From Phytophthora sp. 'mugwort' (Eukaryota; Oomycota; Peronosporomycetes; Peronosporales; Peronosporaceae): a DNA stretch of 64,000 nt. The stretch is from assembly GCA_033558025.1 (NCBI GenBank), contig JAUCEF010000005.1, positions 3,224,001 through 3,288,000 on the forward strand, read 5' to 3'. The notes beneath the pieces were generated by a model, which had not been told where the DNA came from, did not search any database, and saw only the letters and a list, made by a program, of their open reading frames with translations. The position numbers were made by a program, and so were the translations under genes. Below are positions 10,115 through 19,601 of the stretch, in pieces. How positions within the stretch are numbered: the first letter of the stretch is position 1; each line of letters begins with the position of its first letter.

Positions 10115-12377
10115 ATGGAGGCGGAAGAACAGGGTGGATTGTCCGACCTCGAAGAAAAAGTCACCGTAGCGCGTGCAAGTACAATCTCCGTGAAGTCGCG
10201 TGCAAGTACAATATCCGTGAAGTCGCGTGCATCGTACCACGGCTCTACGGTTCGTTTTCTTCAGTGGATGTTCAAGAACAAGGAGTCGCTTATTCCGGCC
10301 GAGTTCGCCAGCGCAGTCGCTCTTAATGCCAGCGGTGTCCCTAACAAAGCGTCGCTCAGGCGTGCACTGTCGTCGGCGCCTAACAACCCTCCTATAGACT
10401 TTGATCGAATCACGGTACGTGACTCTATGACATGGATCGTCTCACTGAAGAAGCCTAATGGTTTCTATCATATTTTTCTACATATGCAGGCCACCGCTCG
10501 GCTTTTACAACCTTTTTCAAGATTATCACCGTGTGATGTCGAGCGATTTGCTTGCGAGCTAAGCAGTCACTTCAAGGGATTTCAGCGCAAGGTGGCAGAA
10601 GCAGTCGGGCAGGGCTGTGGTCAGATCAAAGTGGGAAAGGACCCCATGTCTCTCGGCCTGTACAAAGAAGTTGCCATGACAATGCTTACTAGTCCATCGA
10701 GGGACATGGTATTTGCTAGGACATTTATGTATTGTCGTGGAATTTGATGTCATGAGCTGCGAACACTGCGTCAATTTGCTACAGCCATTTGGAGTGGCGG
10801 GAAGATGCTCTCTGTGTGTATTTTGCGCATATGAAAAACGATTAAAGAGGCTCTCGGCCTCGCGATCCGCGTCATGTTTACTCAAAAATCCAACAGCTTA
10901 AGAGATATGCCCCATCCTTGCTGTTGGTAAGCTACACATTACGGCGCGAATGATACATTTGTTAAGATAACTGTGATATTTGTGCCTTTTTAGGCGTTTA
11001 CTGGGCCGCATACGGTGTCGACACCACAGCGACGCACTTATTTCCTGGCAATGACCAGGGTGAACGTTTTCGGAAGGTGCTGGGACGCGTGCTCAAGGCG
11101 CCATCTATCGCATCTGAACTCGAACGTCGTGGCGCAAATGCCAGCGATATTGTTACCCATTCGATGCGCAAGGGAGCATCAACATTTTGTTCTTCGGGGT
11201 CGACGGCGTGTCCTACCGCGGTTGCTGTTATCTCAGAGCTGGTTGGGCAGTGGGAGGTGTTCAGGACCGGTATTTAAGACATGGTGCTGCTGGTGACATG
11301 TTTGAAGGCCGAACAGTGAGCGGACTTCCGATTTTGCAGCCTGAATTTGCCATTCTACCTCCCAACTTCCCTGTTGAGGACGAACATGTTCAAAGAGCAA
11401 AGCGACTTTGTTTTCCTGGATTACCTCAATACGTTGGATTTTGTTGCCGATTTTGCCTTAGCGTCACTAATCTACCATTTGAATTTTCTTCGCCAACATC
11501 TCCCCGGCAGCCATCCACTCTTTTAATCGCCTCTGCCGATTCCGACTTAATAAGTCAGCTTCGTGCAATAGTCACGACGGACGGACCGCGAAGTAATATT
11601 CAGCCAACCGGTGTTCCACCACACGTTACGATCCTAAACGAAGTTCGTTCGGCGCAAAATGAAAAGTGATAGATAGTCGAAACGCGGACATGCAAGAAAT
11701 TATACATTCGCAAGACAAGTTATGCGAGCGCTTGGTAGCTGGAGTTGCTTTAATATTGGACGAGCGGGCTATTCAATCTGGTGTTCCGACCTGCAATAGC
11801 ATGACAGACTCGATTATGAAGAGGTTAGAGGATGCAGGAGTTCTTTCGCACGCATGAAAACGCGGTCAATCATAATAGGCATGAACAGGGCTTGGTGACC
11901 ACTGAAAACGCGACAAAGCAGCTCACCAGCGCGACGAACGAAGAATTTTCTTCGTATCCTGTATACCATTGGGGAGGCAACATGCATTTATTTCCTGAAG
12001 TCATGAAGCTACCAAGTGGAACGGCAGAACAAGCATGGGTATATTGGTGTTGCGGCAACGCCGCTGAAAGGCTTCCCCCTTTACGACAACTTCGACCGCA
12101 CGACTTGATTAATCGTAACCAGCGCAAACGATTGTGTGAGCTGAAGTTACTAATGAAGAAAATCGAGTTGCGAGCACAAACACTTGGCTTACCGACAGCC
12201 AGAATATCATTTGCAGCGGCTGCGGATGTATTCCAGCAATGCAAAAGCGCCATCGAACTGTCAACTGAGACGGCGAACAGCAGAAAAGACGACGAGGCCA
12301 ACTCGTACGGGTCTCCGCAGCAACTATATTACGGAATCAGGTTAAAGCAGCTAGTATCGCTCATGTTGCAGCGTTGA
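10115..12377 (+). pseudogene. Crypton-type tyrosine recombinase, broken
   Basis: The start at 10115 opens a Ser/Lys-rich N-terminus. An intron (10415-10489, GTACGT...GCAG, 75 bp) lies in frame. The core-binding region follows to about 10727, where one G appears deleted. In the shifted frame come 'VLSWNLMS' and 'FAHMKND' with in-frame TGA (10753-10755) and TAA (10843-10845). A second frameshift lies near 10880, then another TAA at 10899-10901 and a clean intron at 10927-10993. The catalytic part is recognisable: 'THSMRKGAST' (His-x-x-Arg) near 11160 and, after another frameshift near 11235, 'GGVQDRYLRH' with the likely nucleophile Tyr. The C-terminal part (11832-12377) has 'WVYWCCGNAAERLPPLRQL', reminiscent of GCR1_C-like domains of Cryptons. 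Cryptons move by recombinase without terminal repeats, which fits the lack of TIRs. Confidence 0.75.
10170..10231 (+). repeat. 27-bp tandem repeat (2.3 copies) in the recombinase N-terminus
   Basis: Units at 10170-10196 and 10197-10223 differ at one base (tctccg/tatccg), and a partial third unit runs to 10231. It encodes the 9-residue unit RASTISVKS. A whole number of codons keeps the frame. Confidence 0.85.
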
Positions 12378-12607
12378 GTGAGAGGCACTGACTGCTTGTA
12401 GTATCTTCTCCAGCTTGATTGATTCATTCTTCAAAAAAAAGTTCGCTAACGTTGTTATAGACCAAGCTAGTCGATACAACCTATATACAAACTGCTGTCC
12501 TGTAATATCCAGCAACTGTCCGGTGAATTCCGCCCAAGAGTAAATAGATGAGGAAGTACGACAAAAAAAACTACTCGCATTGATAAAAATTGACCTTAAC
12601 AGTAACA

Positions 12608-12700
12608 CGGTTCGAGATGAAGCCCTGGATGGACCATTTGCGCGTGTTTGGTTCTGAGGGCTATACTCATATTGATGATGCGAAGAGACGGTTTTCAAGG
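12608..12700 (+). pseudogene. Copia-type retrotransposon integrase fragment
   Basis: A short plus-strand frame reads 'RFEMKPWMDHLRVFGSEGY' followed by 'THIDDAKRRF'. This matches the part of copia/Ty1 Pol just after the integrase core, which normally reads KP.. .HLRVFGS.AY.HI. The sequence around it is not recognisably retroviral, so only about 30 codons survive here. Confidence 0.7.
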
Positions 12701-12975
12701 CATAACTGTGTCGAGTTACAGCTTTCTCGATTGCAGAACACTTTTTCGACAGTTCATCACAATAAATTGCGAGGCGAAATAGGGTCAAAATTGAAGAATT
12801 GCAATTCAACACCTTAATGGACGTGTGTATTTGGGAACCGAACAACATGCAAATGCGCAAGAGCTAACCAACAAAGGCCACACAGACGAAGAAAGTTCAT
12901 CGACGACTAGTGCAAATTGTAACGTGTTGTGCAGGCGACAAGCGTCCGCCTGGTTCCGTTATCTACAGCCTTCGC

Positions 12976-14340
12976 TTACTGCTTGCCACCTTTTTTCTTG
13001 GCGGCCTTCTGCATCTTGGCGGCTTGCAGGTTCACCTTAACGTCGCGGGTGAAGGGCAGGTAGGTGACGCCACCCATGAAGGGCACAAGCACCTCCGGGA
13101 CCTTGACGCCGTTCTCGTCCTGGTAGTTCTCTAGGATGCAGCAGACCGTGCGCGTGGAAGCACACAGCGTCGAGTTCAGCATGTGCACGTACTTCTTCTC
13201 ACGTTGGTTCTCCTTCTTGACGCCGCAACGGATCTCCATGGCACGCGACTGGAAGTCCGTGCAGTTGGAGGCCGACACTAACTCGCGGTACTCCTTGTAG
13301 GCGGGGAACCACGCTTCCAGGTCGTACTTCTTGACGGCAGCATTGTTGAGTTCACCCGACACGATGTTTACCACGCGATACGGCAGGTTCAGCGACTGGT
13401 AGAACTCCTCGGCGTGACGCAGCATCTCCTCGTGCATGGCAGCGGAGCTCTCCGGGTCCGTGATGCAGAATTGCTCCATCTTGTCGAACTGGTGCACGCG
13501 GAAGATACCCCAAGTGTCCTTGCCGTGCGAGCCGGCCTCTTTACGAAAGCAGGTGGAGAAACCACCGTAGCGCAGAGGCAAGGAGCTCTCGGTGATCCAC
13601 TCGCCCCTGTGGTAGCCGCAGATGGGCTGCTCGGACGTGGCGATGAGGTACTTCTCGTCCTCGCCGATGACCTTGTACAGCTGCTCGTCGAAGTCGTCGA
13701 GCTGTGCAACGGCGGCCATACCTTCCTTGTTCATGAAGAAAGGCGGCTTAAGCATCTTGTACTGGGCCTTCATGAGGAAGGTCGTGGCGTAGGCCATAAG
13801 CGCCTGCTCGAGCAGGAAGCCGTAGCCTGTAAGGAAATACGCGCGGTGGCCAGCCACCTGCACGCCGCGCTCAGGTTCGTAGCCATCGATACGGTGCAGC
13901 ACCTCGTGGTGAAAGTGTAGCCCCTCCCTCTGGATGGGGGTGCCCCATTTCTTGACCACAACGTTTTCGTCCTCGTTGCTCGAGACAGGTACTGTGGGGT
14001 CCACGACATTGCCAATCTTGGGCAGCTCCTGATCCACGAGCACCTTGAGAGCTTCGGCCTCCTTCTTCTTCTCGGGAAGCGAGGCAGCCAGCTCCTTGCG
14101 CTCGTCACTGATCGCCTTGAAGTCCTGCTTGGCCTTGCTGAGCTTCTTGATTTCCTGCTGCAGCGCGTTCATCTTCATGCTAATGGTCTCCACTTCGCCC
14201 TGCTTCTTGCGCCACTGCTCATCCAAATCGATCACTTTATTTACGGTGTCCACGTCCAAAAAGCGCTTCTGCTGGTCGGCACGCACGGCGTCCGGGTCGC
14301 CGCCACGCTCGGGGCGCAGGCGGTTGATATCGATCGGCAT
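12976..14340 (-). CDS. SARS1: Seryl-tRNA synthetase, cytosolic type
   Basis: A single exon gives 454 residues, beginning 'MPIDINRLRPERGGDPDAVR'. The N-terminal 115 residues form the long Lys/Glu-rich coiled arm that grips the tRNA variable arm. The class II catalytic core follows: motif 1 around 'YFLTGYGFLLEQALM', the Ser-binding 'ATSEQPICG', motif 2 around 'CFRKEAGSHGKDTWGIFRVHQF', and motif 3 near the C-terminus ('NGVKVPEVLVPFMGG'). A basic tail ends 'KKKGGKQ', as in eukaryotic cytosolic SerRS. It charges tRNA-Ser (and tRNA-Sec where present) in the cytosol. Length and start match the eukaryotic family. Long frames on the opposite strand (for example 13414-13920) are antisense shadows. Confidence 0.97.
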   Translation of the reverse strand: MPIDINRLRPERGGDPDAVRADQQKRFLDVDTVNKVIDLDEQWRKKQGEVETISMKMNALQQEIKKLSKAKQDFKAISDERKELAASLPEKKKEAEALKVLVDQELPKIGNVVDPTVPVSSNEDENVVVKKWGTPIQREGLHFHHEVLHRIDGYEPERGVQVAGHRAYFLTGYGFLLEQALMAYATTFLMKAQYKMLKPPFFMNKEGMAAVAQLDDFDEQLYKVIGEDEKYLIATSEQPICGYHRGEWITESSLPLRYGGFSTCFRKEAGSHGKDTWGIFRVHQFDKMEQFCITDPESSAAMHEEMLRHAEEFYQSLNLPYRVVNIVSGELNNAAVKKYDLEAWFPAYKEYRELVSASNCTDFQSRAMEIRCGVKKENQREKKYVHMLNSTLCASTRTVCCILENYQDENGVKVPEVLVPFMGGVTYLPFTRDVKVNLQAAKMQKAAKKKGGKQ

Positions 14341-14693
14341 CTTTAAAGCTACTTAGGGTGCTTGGCTGTGGCGGTGCGTAACTTTTCCACGTATGAGCGG
14401 GGAGCGGGAGCCATCGAAGGGAAGATTCGCTACCGCCACCGGAACGATAATACATGTGCGATCGGTAGCAAATGTAACCAATCATCGCAGATCTTAATGA
14501 CGTGGTAGGAATTTGTCGCATTCGTAAAAAAAAAAAAAACGCTAAGAGGGACCTCAGCCACATTCATAATCTAGCGCCCTAGACATTCTTGTAGAATCTT
14601 TACTAACTCAATGCCATATATTTAGGTTTGACACCATATCCTAAGTTCATAAACAACTTCAGAGATCGAGCCTGGCTTGCATAGCGGCTATCA

Positions 14694-15890
14694 TCACAGC
14701 AGCGTGCCTCGCTGGTGGTGGCGCTCCTGTGTGGCAGTGAATCGGTCCACGACAGTATTGGCGTTGGTGGCACCTTTCGTGAGCGTTGCCAGGTACGAGA
14801 CCAGCAGCGCATCATTGTACTCCTGCGTGAACGCCGCGTCGAAGTGCTCCGACTTCATTGCAGGCAGCTGGTTGCAAATGCTCGAGATCTGGCGCAGCAT
14901 GTTGTGGTCTAATGGCGCCTCGCCGTTTTTCATGGCGTGCAAGAAGCGGAGCAGCACGTCCACCTGCCGATCCAGCATCTTCATGGCGTCTCGGACGTTG
15001 CCCAGGTACGGATGCACTGAAGCGACCAAAGCACCAAAAGAAACGTCAACATGGTAACAAACACTACGGAGACAGATTGAGCCTAGCAGAAAGACTTACA
15101 GGACGACTTGCTGGCATCGCCAATGGGTGCAACCTTGGAGATGTGGTCGATAGCAATGCCCTCCGTTTCGGACGTCTCGATCTTGAACGGTGTCTTGACA
15201 AAGATCATCTTAGGCACGCCGTTGAGCATGTGGAGCTCCGACTCGAACAACGAGATCGGCAACTTCTTTTTAGTGCTTGGCCCCTTGGACTCCGGGTCCA
15301 GGATCATAAACAGTGGGCTCTCGTTAAACTCCATAACCTGTAAAAATGCCATCCGTCAGTTAACCTCGTAGAAACCAGACCAACGCTTACAGCCATTGCT
15401 TACCACGCGATGCACCGCCAGATCGCTCGGCAGAGCCTTAGCACCCACGGTGTACCATCCAAGCAGCTCAAAGCCTGGGAAAACCTGTGAAACTGCAGTC
15501 ATCCACCACACAAAGCGTCAGAAGCAGCCAGGCCACAGTACATCCTGCCCAACCACTGAGTCACGCACACTGCTGGATACGCGAGGTAAGGAACTCCTTG
15601 TCAATCTGGATATCTCCATTGGCAACGTCATACTTCATTTCAAACGAATCATAGACGTCCACGTCCAGGCCCTTCTGGATGCCGAAGAGCGCGCCGATGA
15701 CCTGCGGCGTTTCCGTCTGGCTCAGTTGTGAGTTGCAGTTCTGCCGCGTCTGATGGTCCGCAATGTTCACGATGACCAACGGGTGGATCTGGATCTGCCG
15801 CTCGCCACCGCCGCTCGCGCCGCTGTCCTCACGCTGCACCAGCATCTGCTCGTCCTTCTCTTCGGCGCTCGTCATCTCCGTGTCCTGCAT
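14694..15890 (-). CDS. CSN6: COP9 signalosome subunit 6, four exons
   Basis: Exons (minus strand order) 15890-15569, 15483-15404, 15337-15100 and 15016-14694 give 320 residues with phases 1, 0 and 1 at the junctions. The MPN domain begins 'IQIHPLVIVNIADHQTR' and continues 'PQVIGALFGIQKGLDVDVYDSFE', 'FELLGWYTVG' and 'VMEFNESPLFMILDP'. The JAMM metal ligands are absent, as expected for CSN6, the non-catalytic partner of CSN5. The C-terminal half has 'DHISKVAP', then a helical region 'HPYLGNVRDAMKMLDRQVD' used for holocomplex assembly. The signalosome removes NEDD8 from cullins. eIF3f and Rpn8 are alternative MPN- relatives, but these segments fit CSN6 best. The start is divergent from the ELMO gene, 303 bp away. 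Confidence 0.92.
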
Positions 15891-16193
15891 GCCTTCGATG
15901 ATGATCTTTGCGTTTTATTCCGTTCAGTGGCAAAACCTGCATCCGGTGGCAGCAGCCGGTCCGAATATCCCGCCCTGTTTCTGTCCTTTTATGTGGCAAT
16001 TGTGTTCCGCACTTGCAATTGTCGGCGTGACGCTCGCTCGCTCGCGCTGACTATTCCGGTCCATCGTTGAGTAGCCCCTTAAGGCGGCACTGAACCAGAT
16101 TCCCCCTCGGTCTGTGGCGCTCTTCCTCTTTCTCTCGACGTCGCACTTCGAAGTCCGCTATCACCTGCAGTTGTCGGAGCGCAGCGCAGCATC
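15891..16193. promoter_or_regulatory. Divergent intergenic region between CSN6 and the PH/ELMO gene
   Basis: Only 303 bp separate the two proposed start codons, so promoters of both genes must lie here or overlap the neighbouring 5' ends. I could not identify a specific initiator or factor site with confidence. Confidence 0.5.
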
Positions 16194-19033
16194 ATGAGCG
16201 ACCAATTGTCGGACGACCTGCTCTGGTCCCTGGACGTACGGCAACAACGGAACATCATTGACACCGTTCTATATGATGTGTATATAATTATATTCTAACT
16301 CGTCGGTATTGGTGATTTATTACTACTCAGAATCTAATCAAGAAAGATGCGGGCGTCGACGTGGACAACGACGCCGACCTCGTGCGCGCTAGCTTCTACA
16401 CACAGGACAGCATGCTAGGCTGCTCTATGATTGGCAGCGACCTGGTCTTCGGCCGTCGGGAGTCGGACCGGTCGTCACCCGACAATGACGACGCCGTGGG
16501 ACGCTTCGGACGACCCACGGGACTCATGGGCTACGGCATCGAGGAGGACGAGCTGGACGACGACGAGATTATCGGCCCCATCGAGGAGCGCATTCCCGCG
16601 ACCTTAAGCGGCACGCAGCCCAGCAGTGGCAGCAGTTACGCTCGGCAGTCTTTCAGTCAACGCAGCATCAGCGAAGACACCGACAGGTCCCTTTCCTTCG
16701 CGTCCGAAGGGGAATTCAGTGTCGAGAGCATCTCAGCGTCTTCACCGCATCGGAAACGCTCGACGAGACGATTGAGTGATGGAGATCAGGGTACCTATGA
16801 ACAACGAATTGAGGCGTCGCTCGCTGGATACATCACCAAGTCGTTGAATGTCGAGTCGCGCATGGTCGCAGAGCAACATCCAGACCGGCCATTTACCATG
16901 AGCGATCTTGCCCACTTCAACCCGCAGTTTGGACGGGAGATTTATCTCGAAAGGCTAGGACAAAGTCTTCAGGATCAGGAAGGAGGAGGGAAATCCCTGG
17001 CTTCGTATCGTAGATCAACCATGCAGCGGATGTCCACGCCGGCTGATATTATCCGACAAGGGTGGATATCTAAGCGCGGCGACGTTGTTCGGACTTATCG
17101 AAAACGCTGGTTTACGCTACGTCGGATGCCGCAAGGCCCGATGCTGACGTACGCCAAGGACGACAGTGAAGGTTCACCAACCAAAATGATTGACCTCAGT
17201 TCAACATCACGCTGCATAGTCGTCACAGGTAAGAACGCAAAGGATCATGAATTCAAGGTCATGACATCTGCGGATTCTTCGCGACGTGAATACTGCATGG
17301 TAGCGGCCTCCAGCTATGAAATGACGCAATGGGTGTGTGCAATTCAAAACGCTATTAACTCGGGAAACCGCTCGACATTCGACGGTGCCACCGACTTTCA
17401 GCAGCTGTGGTATGAAGCAGGAATCCAGGGATTTTTAGTTCGCTACGGGGTGCGCAAGTGCAGCTCACGGAATCGACTTCAGACTCGAGTCCTCGAGCTG
17501 AACTTTGCCGAGCAAACCCTTACGAATTCACGGCGAGGAGAGACCCTTACGACGTTTCATTTTACAGACATTCGCGGGATTTCAGTGAGCAGTGTGCGTT
17601 CCAGTGGAGAGGAACATGGTATTAGCATCGATTTCCATGGGCGACATCGATCCTGGCCGGTTTTCCTGGATACCCTGGAGGCACGAGATGATTTGTTTGC
17701 GATTTTGCAGCGGATTGTTGACAATGTGGTATCTGGAGACGACCTTGAAAAGCGTTCATCTCGCTTGACTCTAAAGACTGGCCATCTTGAAACGAAAAAT
17801 GCTGGGCCGCACGCTACTTTGCGCGGCCGATTGTTTGTTTGTCTTCACGAAAACTGTATCATGTTTTATCCGGCAGATGGAGACACCAGCACGCGGCCGT
17901 GGTATGTCAGCGCCCTTAGAGGTCTTCGTCTTTCAGCCCTAGAGGAAAAACGGGTTCTTTACATTGGACGGCTGTCACTTGCATGCCCGTCCACTGCAGA
18001 GTGCCGCGCCTGGTACGATGCCATCTCAGCTGCTATGTGTCTGCCTTCAGAGATTATTGAAATCGAACTGAAGGAGCGAGCAAAAATCCGAACCGTTTTC
18101 CAGTCATGTGTATCTCGGCTGCGAAAATTGCTCAAGGCTAAAGTGACACCTGAGCCGAACGGGCCGCCGAAGGACCAGAAGACGGTGAACATGATGATCA
18201 CCAAGCTCTGGGAACTTGTGTTTCCTGGGGAATCATTCACGTCAAATACTGACCCAAAGTGGTTGGAAATTGGTTTCCAAAGAGGAGGTCCGGCGTCTGA
18301 TCTTCGTTCAAGTGGCCTGCTTGGACTCTACTGCCTCATTTTCTTCGCTAGCTACCCATCGAGCGAATTTCAGCGTATCCTACAGCGCACGCGACATGGT
18401 GTGAGTGAAGGCAACATGAAGAATTACCCACTAGCAATTGCCTGCATCAACGTGGCGTCACTTTTGACCGAAACGCTCGGTTTGGGTGATGCTGGTACAC
18501 ATTCGGAAGGCTGTTCACTGAACGCGATGAAGACGTACAGCGTTTTGATTGCACAAAGCGTTAGCAAGTCGCGGTCTTCAAAGCCAGCAAAGGCTTATTT
18601 GTCGTCGCGGCCAGTAAGTGACTACGAGTGCTGGGAGGATGTCGTCAACGAGCCCGAGAATCACGTGTTCGAGACCATCTTCTGCTTACTATTTCCTGTT
18701 ATGGACTCACTTTTCGTTGAGATGGGAGCGGTAAGTCTTGTCAACTCCTTCTCATGTGAAATGCGTCTTGTTTTACTGTAGGCGATGCTGATTTCGCTGT
18801 GATTTTTGGGCCATTTGGTACAGGGATACATGGAGTTTGGACAAGTCACCATCGCGTTCCGACGTCGTGTGAACGAAATTTTCAATGCACAGCCCAAGTC
18901 ACTGAACGACCTTCAGAAGCTGGCGAATGAGCCCTGCACTGGCACACTTTCAGTGCCGACGGTGCTCAGCAAGCAGCACAAGATAGGCAAAATTAGTATG
19001 GGCAAGAAAGTAGTGAGGGCGGGCGGTATGTAG
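16194..19033 (+). CDS. Triple PH-domain ELMO protein, three exons
   Basis: Exons 16194-16235, 16331-18730 and 18824-19033 give about 883 residues; both introns (95 and 93 bp) fall between codons. The first exon encodes only 14 residues ('MSDQLSDDLLWSLD'). An acidic/Ser-rich N-terminus is followed by a PH domain at about 240-350 ('RQGWISKRGDVV...KRWFTLRR' to 'MTQWVCAIQNAI'). A second PH-like region follows ('IQGFLVRYGVRK' to 'DDLFAILQRIV'), then a third ('KTGHLETKNAG' to 'CRAWYDAIS'). An ELMO domain sits near the C-terminus ('LWELVFPGE', 'WLEIGFQRGGPASDLRSSGLLGL'). ELMO proteins act with DOCK-type exchange factors or as Arf/Rac GAP-like regulators; PH domains suggest phosphoinositide-directed membrane recruitment. 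The precise target is unknown. Confidence 0.85.
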
Positions 19034-19601
19034 CTCGACGAAAGAAGGCGAGCTTTACCACCCCACTTAGAGATTTTGAAGTTGTACGGCTTGCACAGTG
19101 ATAGATATGCCATGCAATTTTGCGTGAAGCCATCTGAGTCGGAAGATATTGATGTCACATGAGTAAGTCCACCATAGATGTGGTTCCACTACTATACTTT
19201 GAATCATAACGTTACTATTATTTTCTCGAAGGTAGTTTAAGCGGAGGCTAATCCCTTCATTACTTGCGTTCTACATCGACATAGGCCACCGTCACATCCC
19301 AGTACACACACGTATGCAGCATCACCGGAGCTATTTGATTACGGAAGCTGCGTCGACAATAAAGTCCGATGCAAGTGCAAATGCCGACTTCTTCCGCCTC
19401 CACGGCCACCACCTGCAGGTCCAACGCCCCGACCGAAATGACGATGTGGGGGGGGGTGGCCGTGCTGCTCCGCACCTCCGTGGTGTGCGGCCGTGCGCGC
19501 CAGAAACCGTTCCCATGAAAGTTTTATCTCACGTAAAAGCTGCACAGATTGCTCTTTTGCACGGCCCAAAGCCTACATGAGCATTTAGCACAACATTGGT
19601 G
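19034..19601. other. Convergent intergenic region, no gene recognised
   Basis: This lies between the 3' ends of the ELMO gene and the CHAT/NB-ARC gene. A run of nine G (about 19447) and a GC-rich block at 19380-19520 support open frames on both strands. A minus-strand frame ending at 19260 ('TCVYWDVTVAYVDVERK') is mildly protein-like, but I cannot connect it to any exon. Confidence 0.45.

Noticed and set aside
13414..13920. Plus-strand 168-codon frame
   Set aside because: Entirely antisense to the conserved core of SerRS; a shadow of third-position GC bias.
19260..19580. Overlapping small frames on both strands near the poly-G run
   Set aside because: They are mutually exclusive and lie in a GC-rich block next to two 3' ends; no supporting motif.
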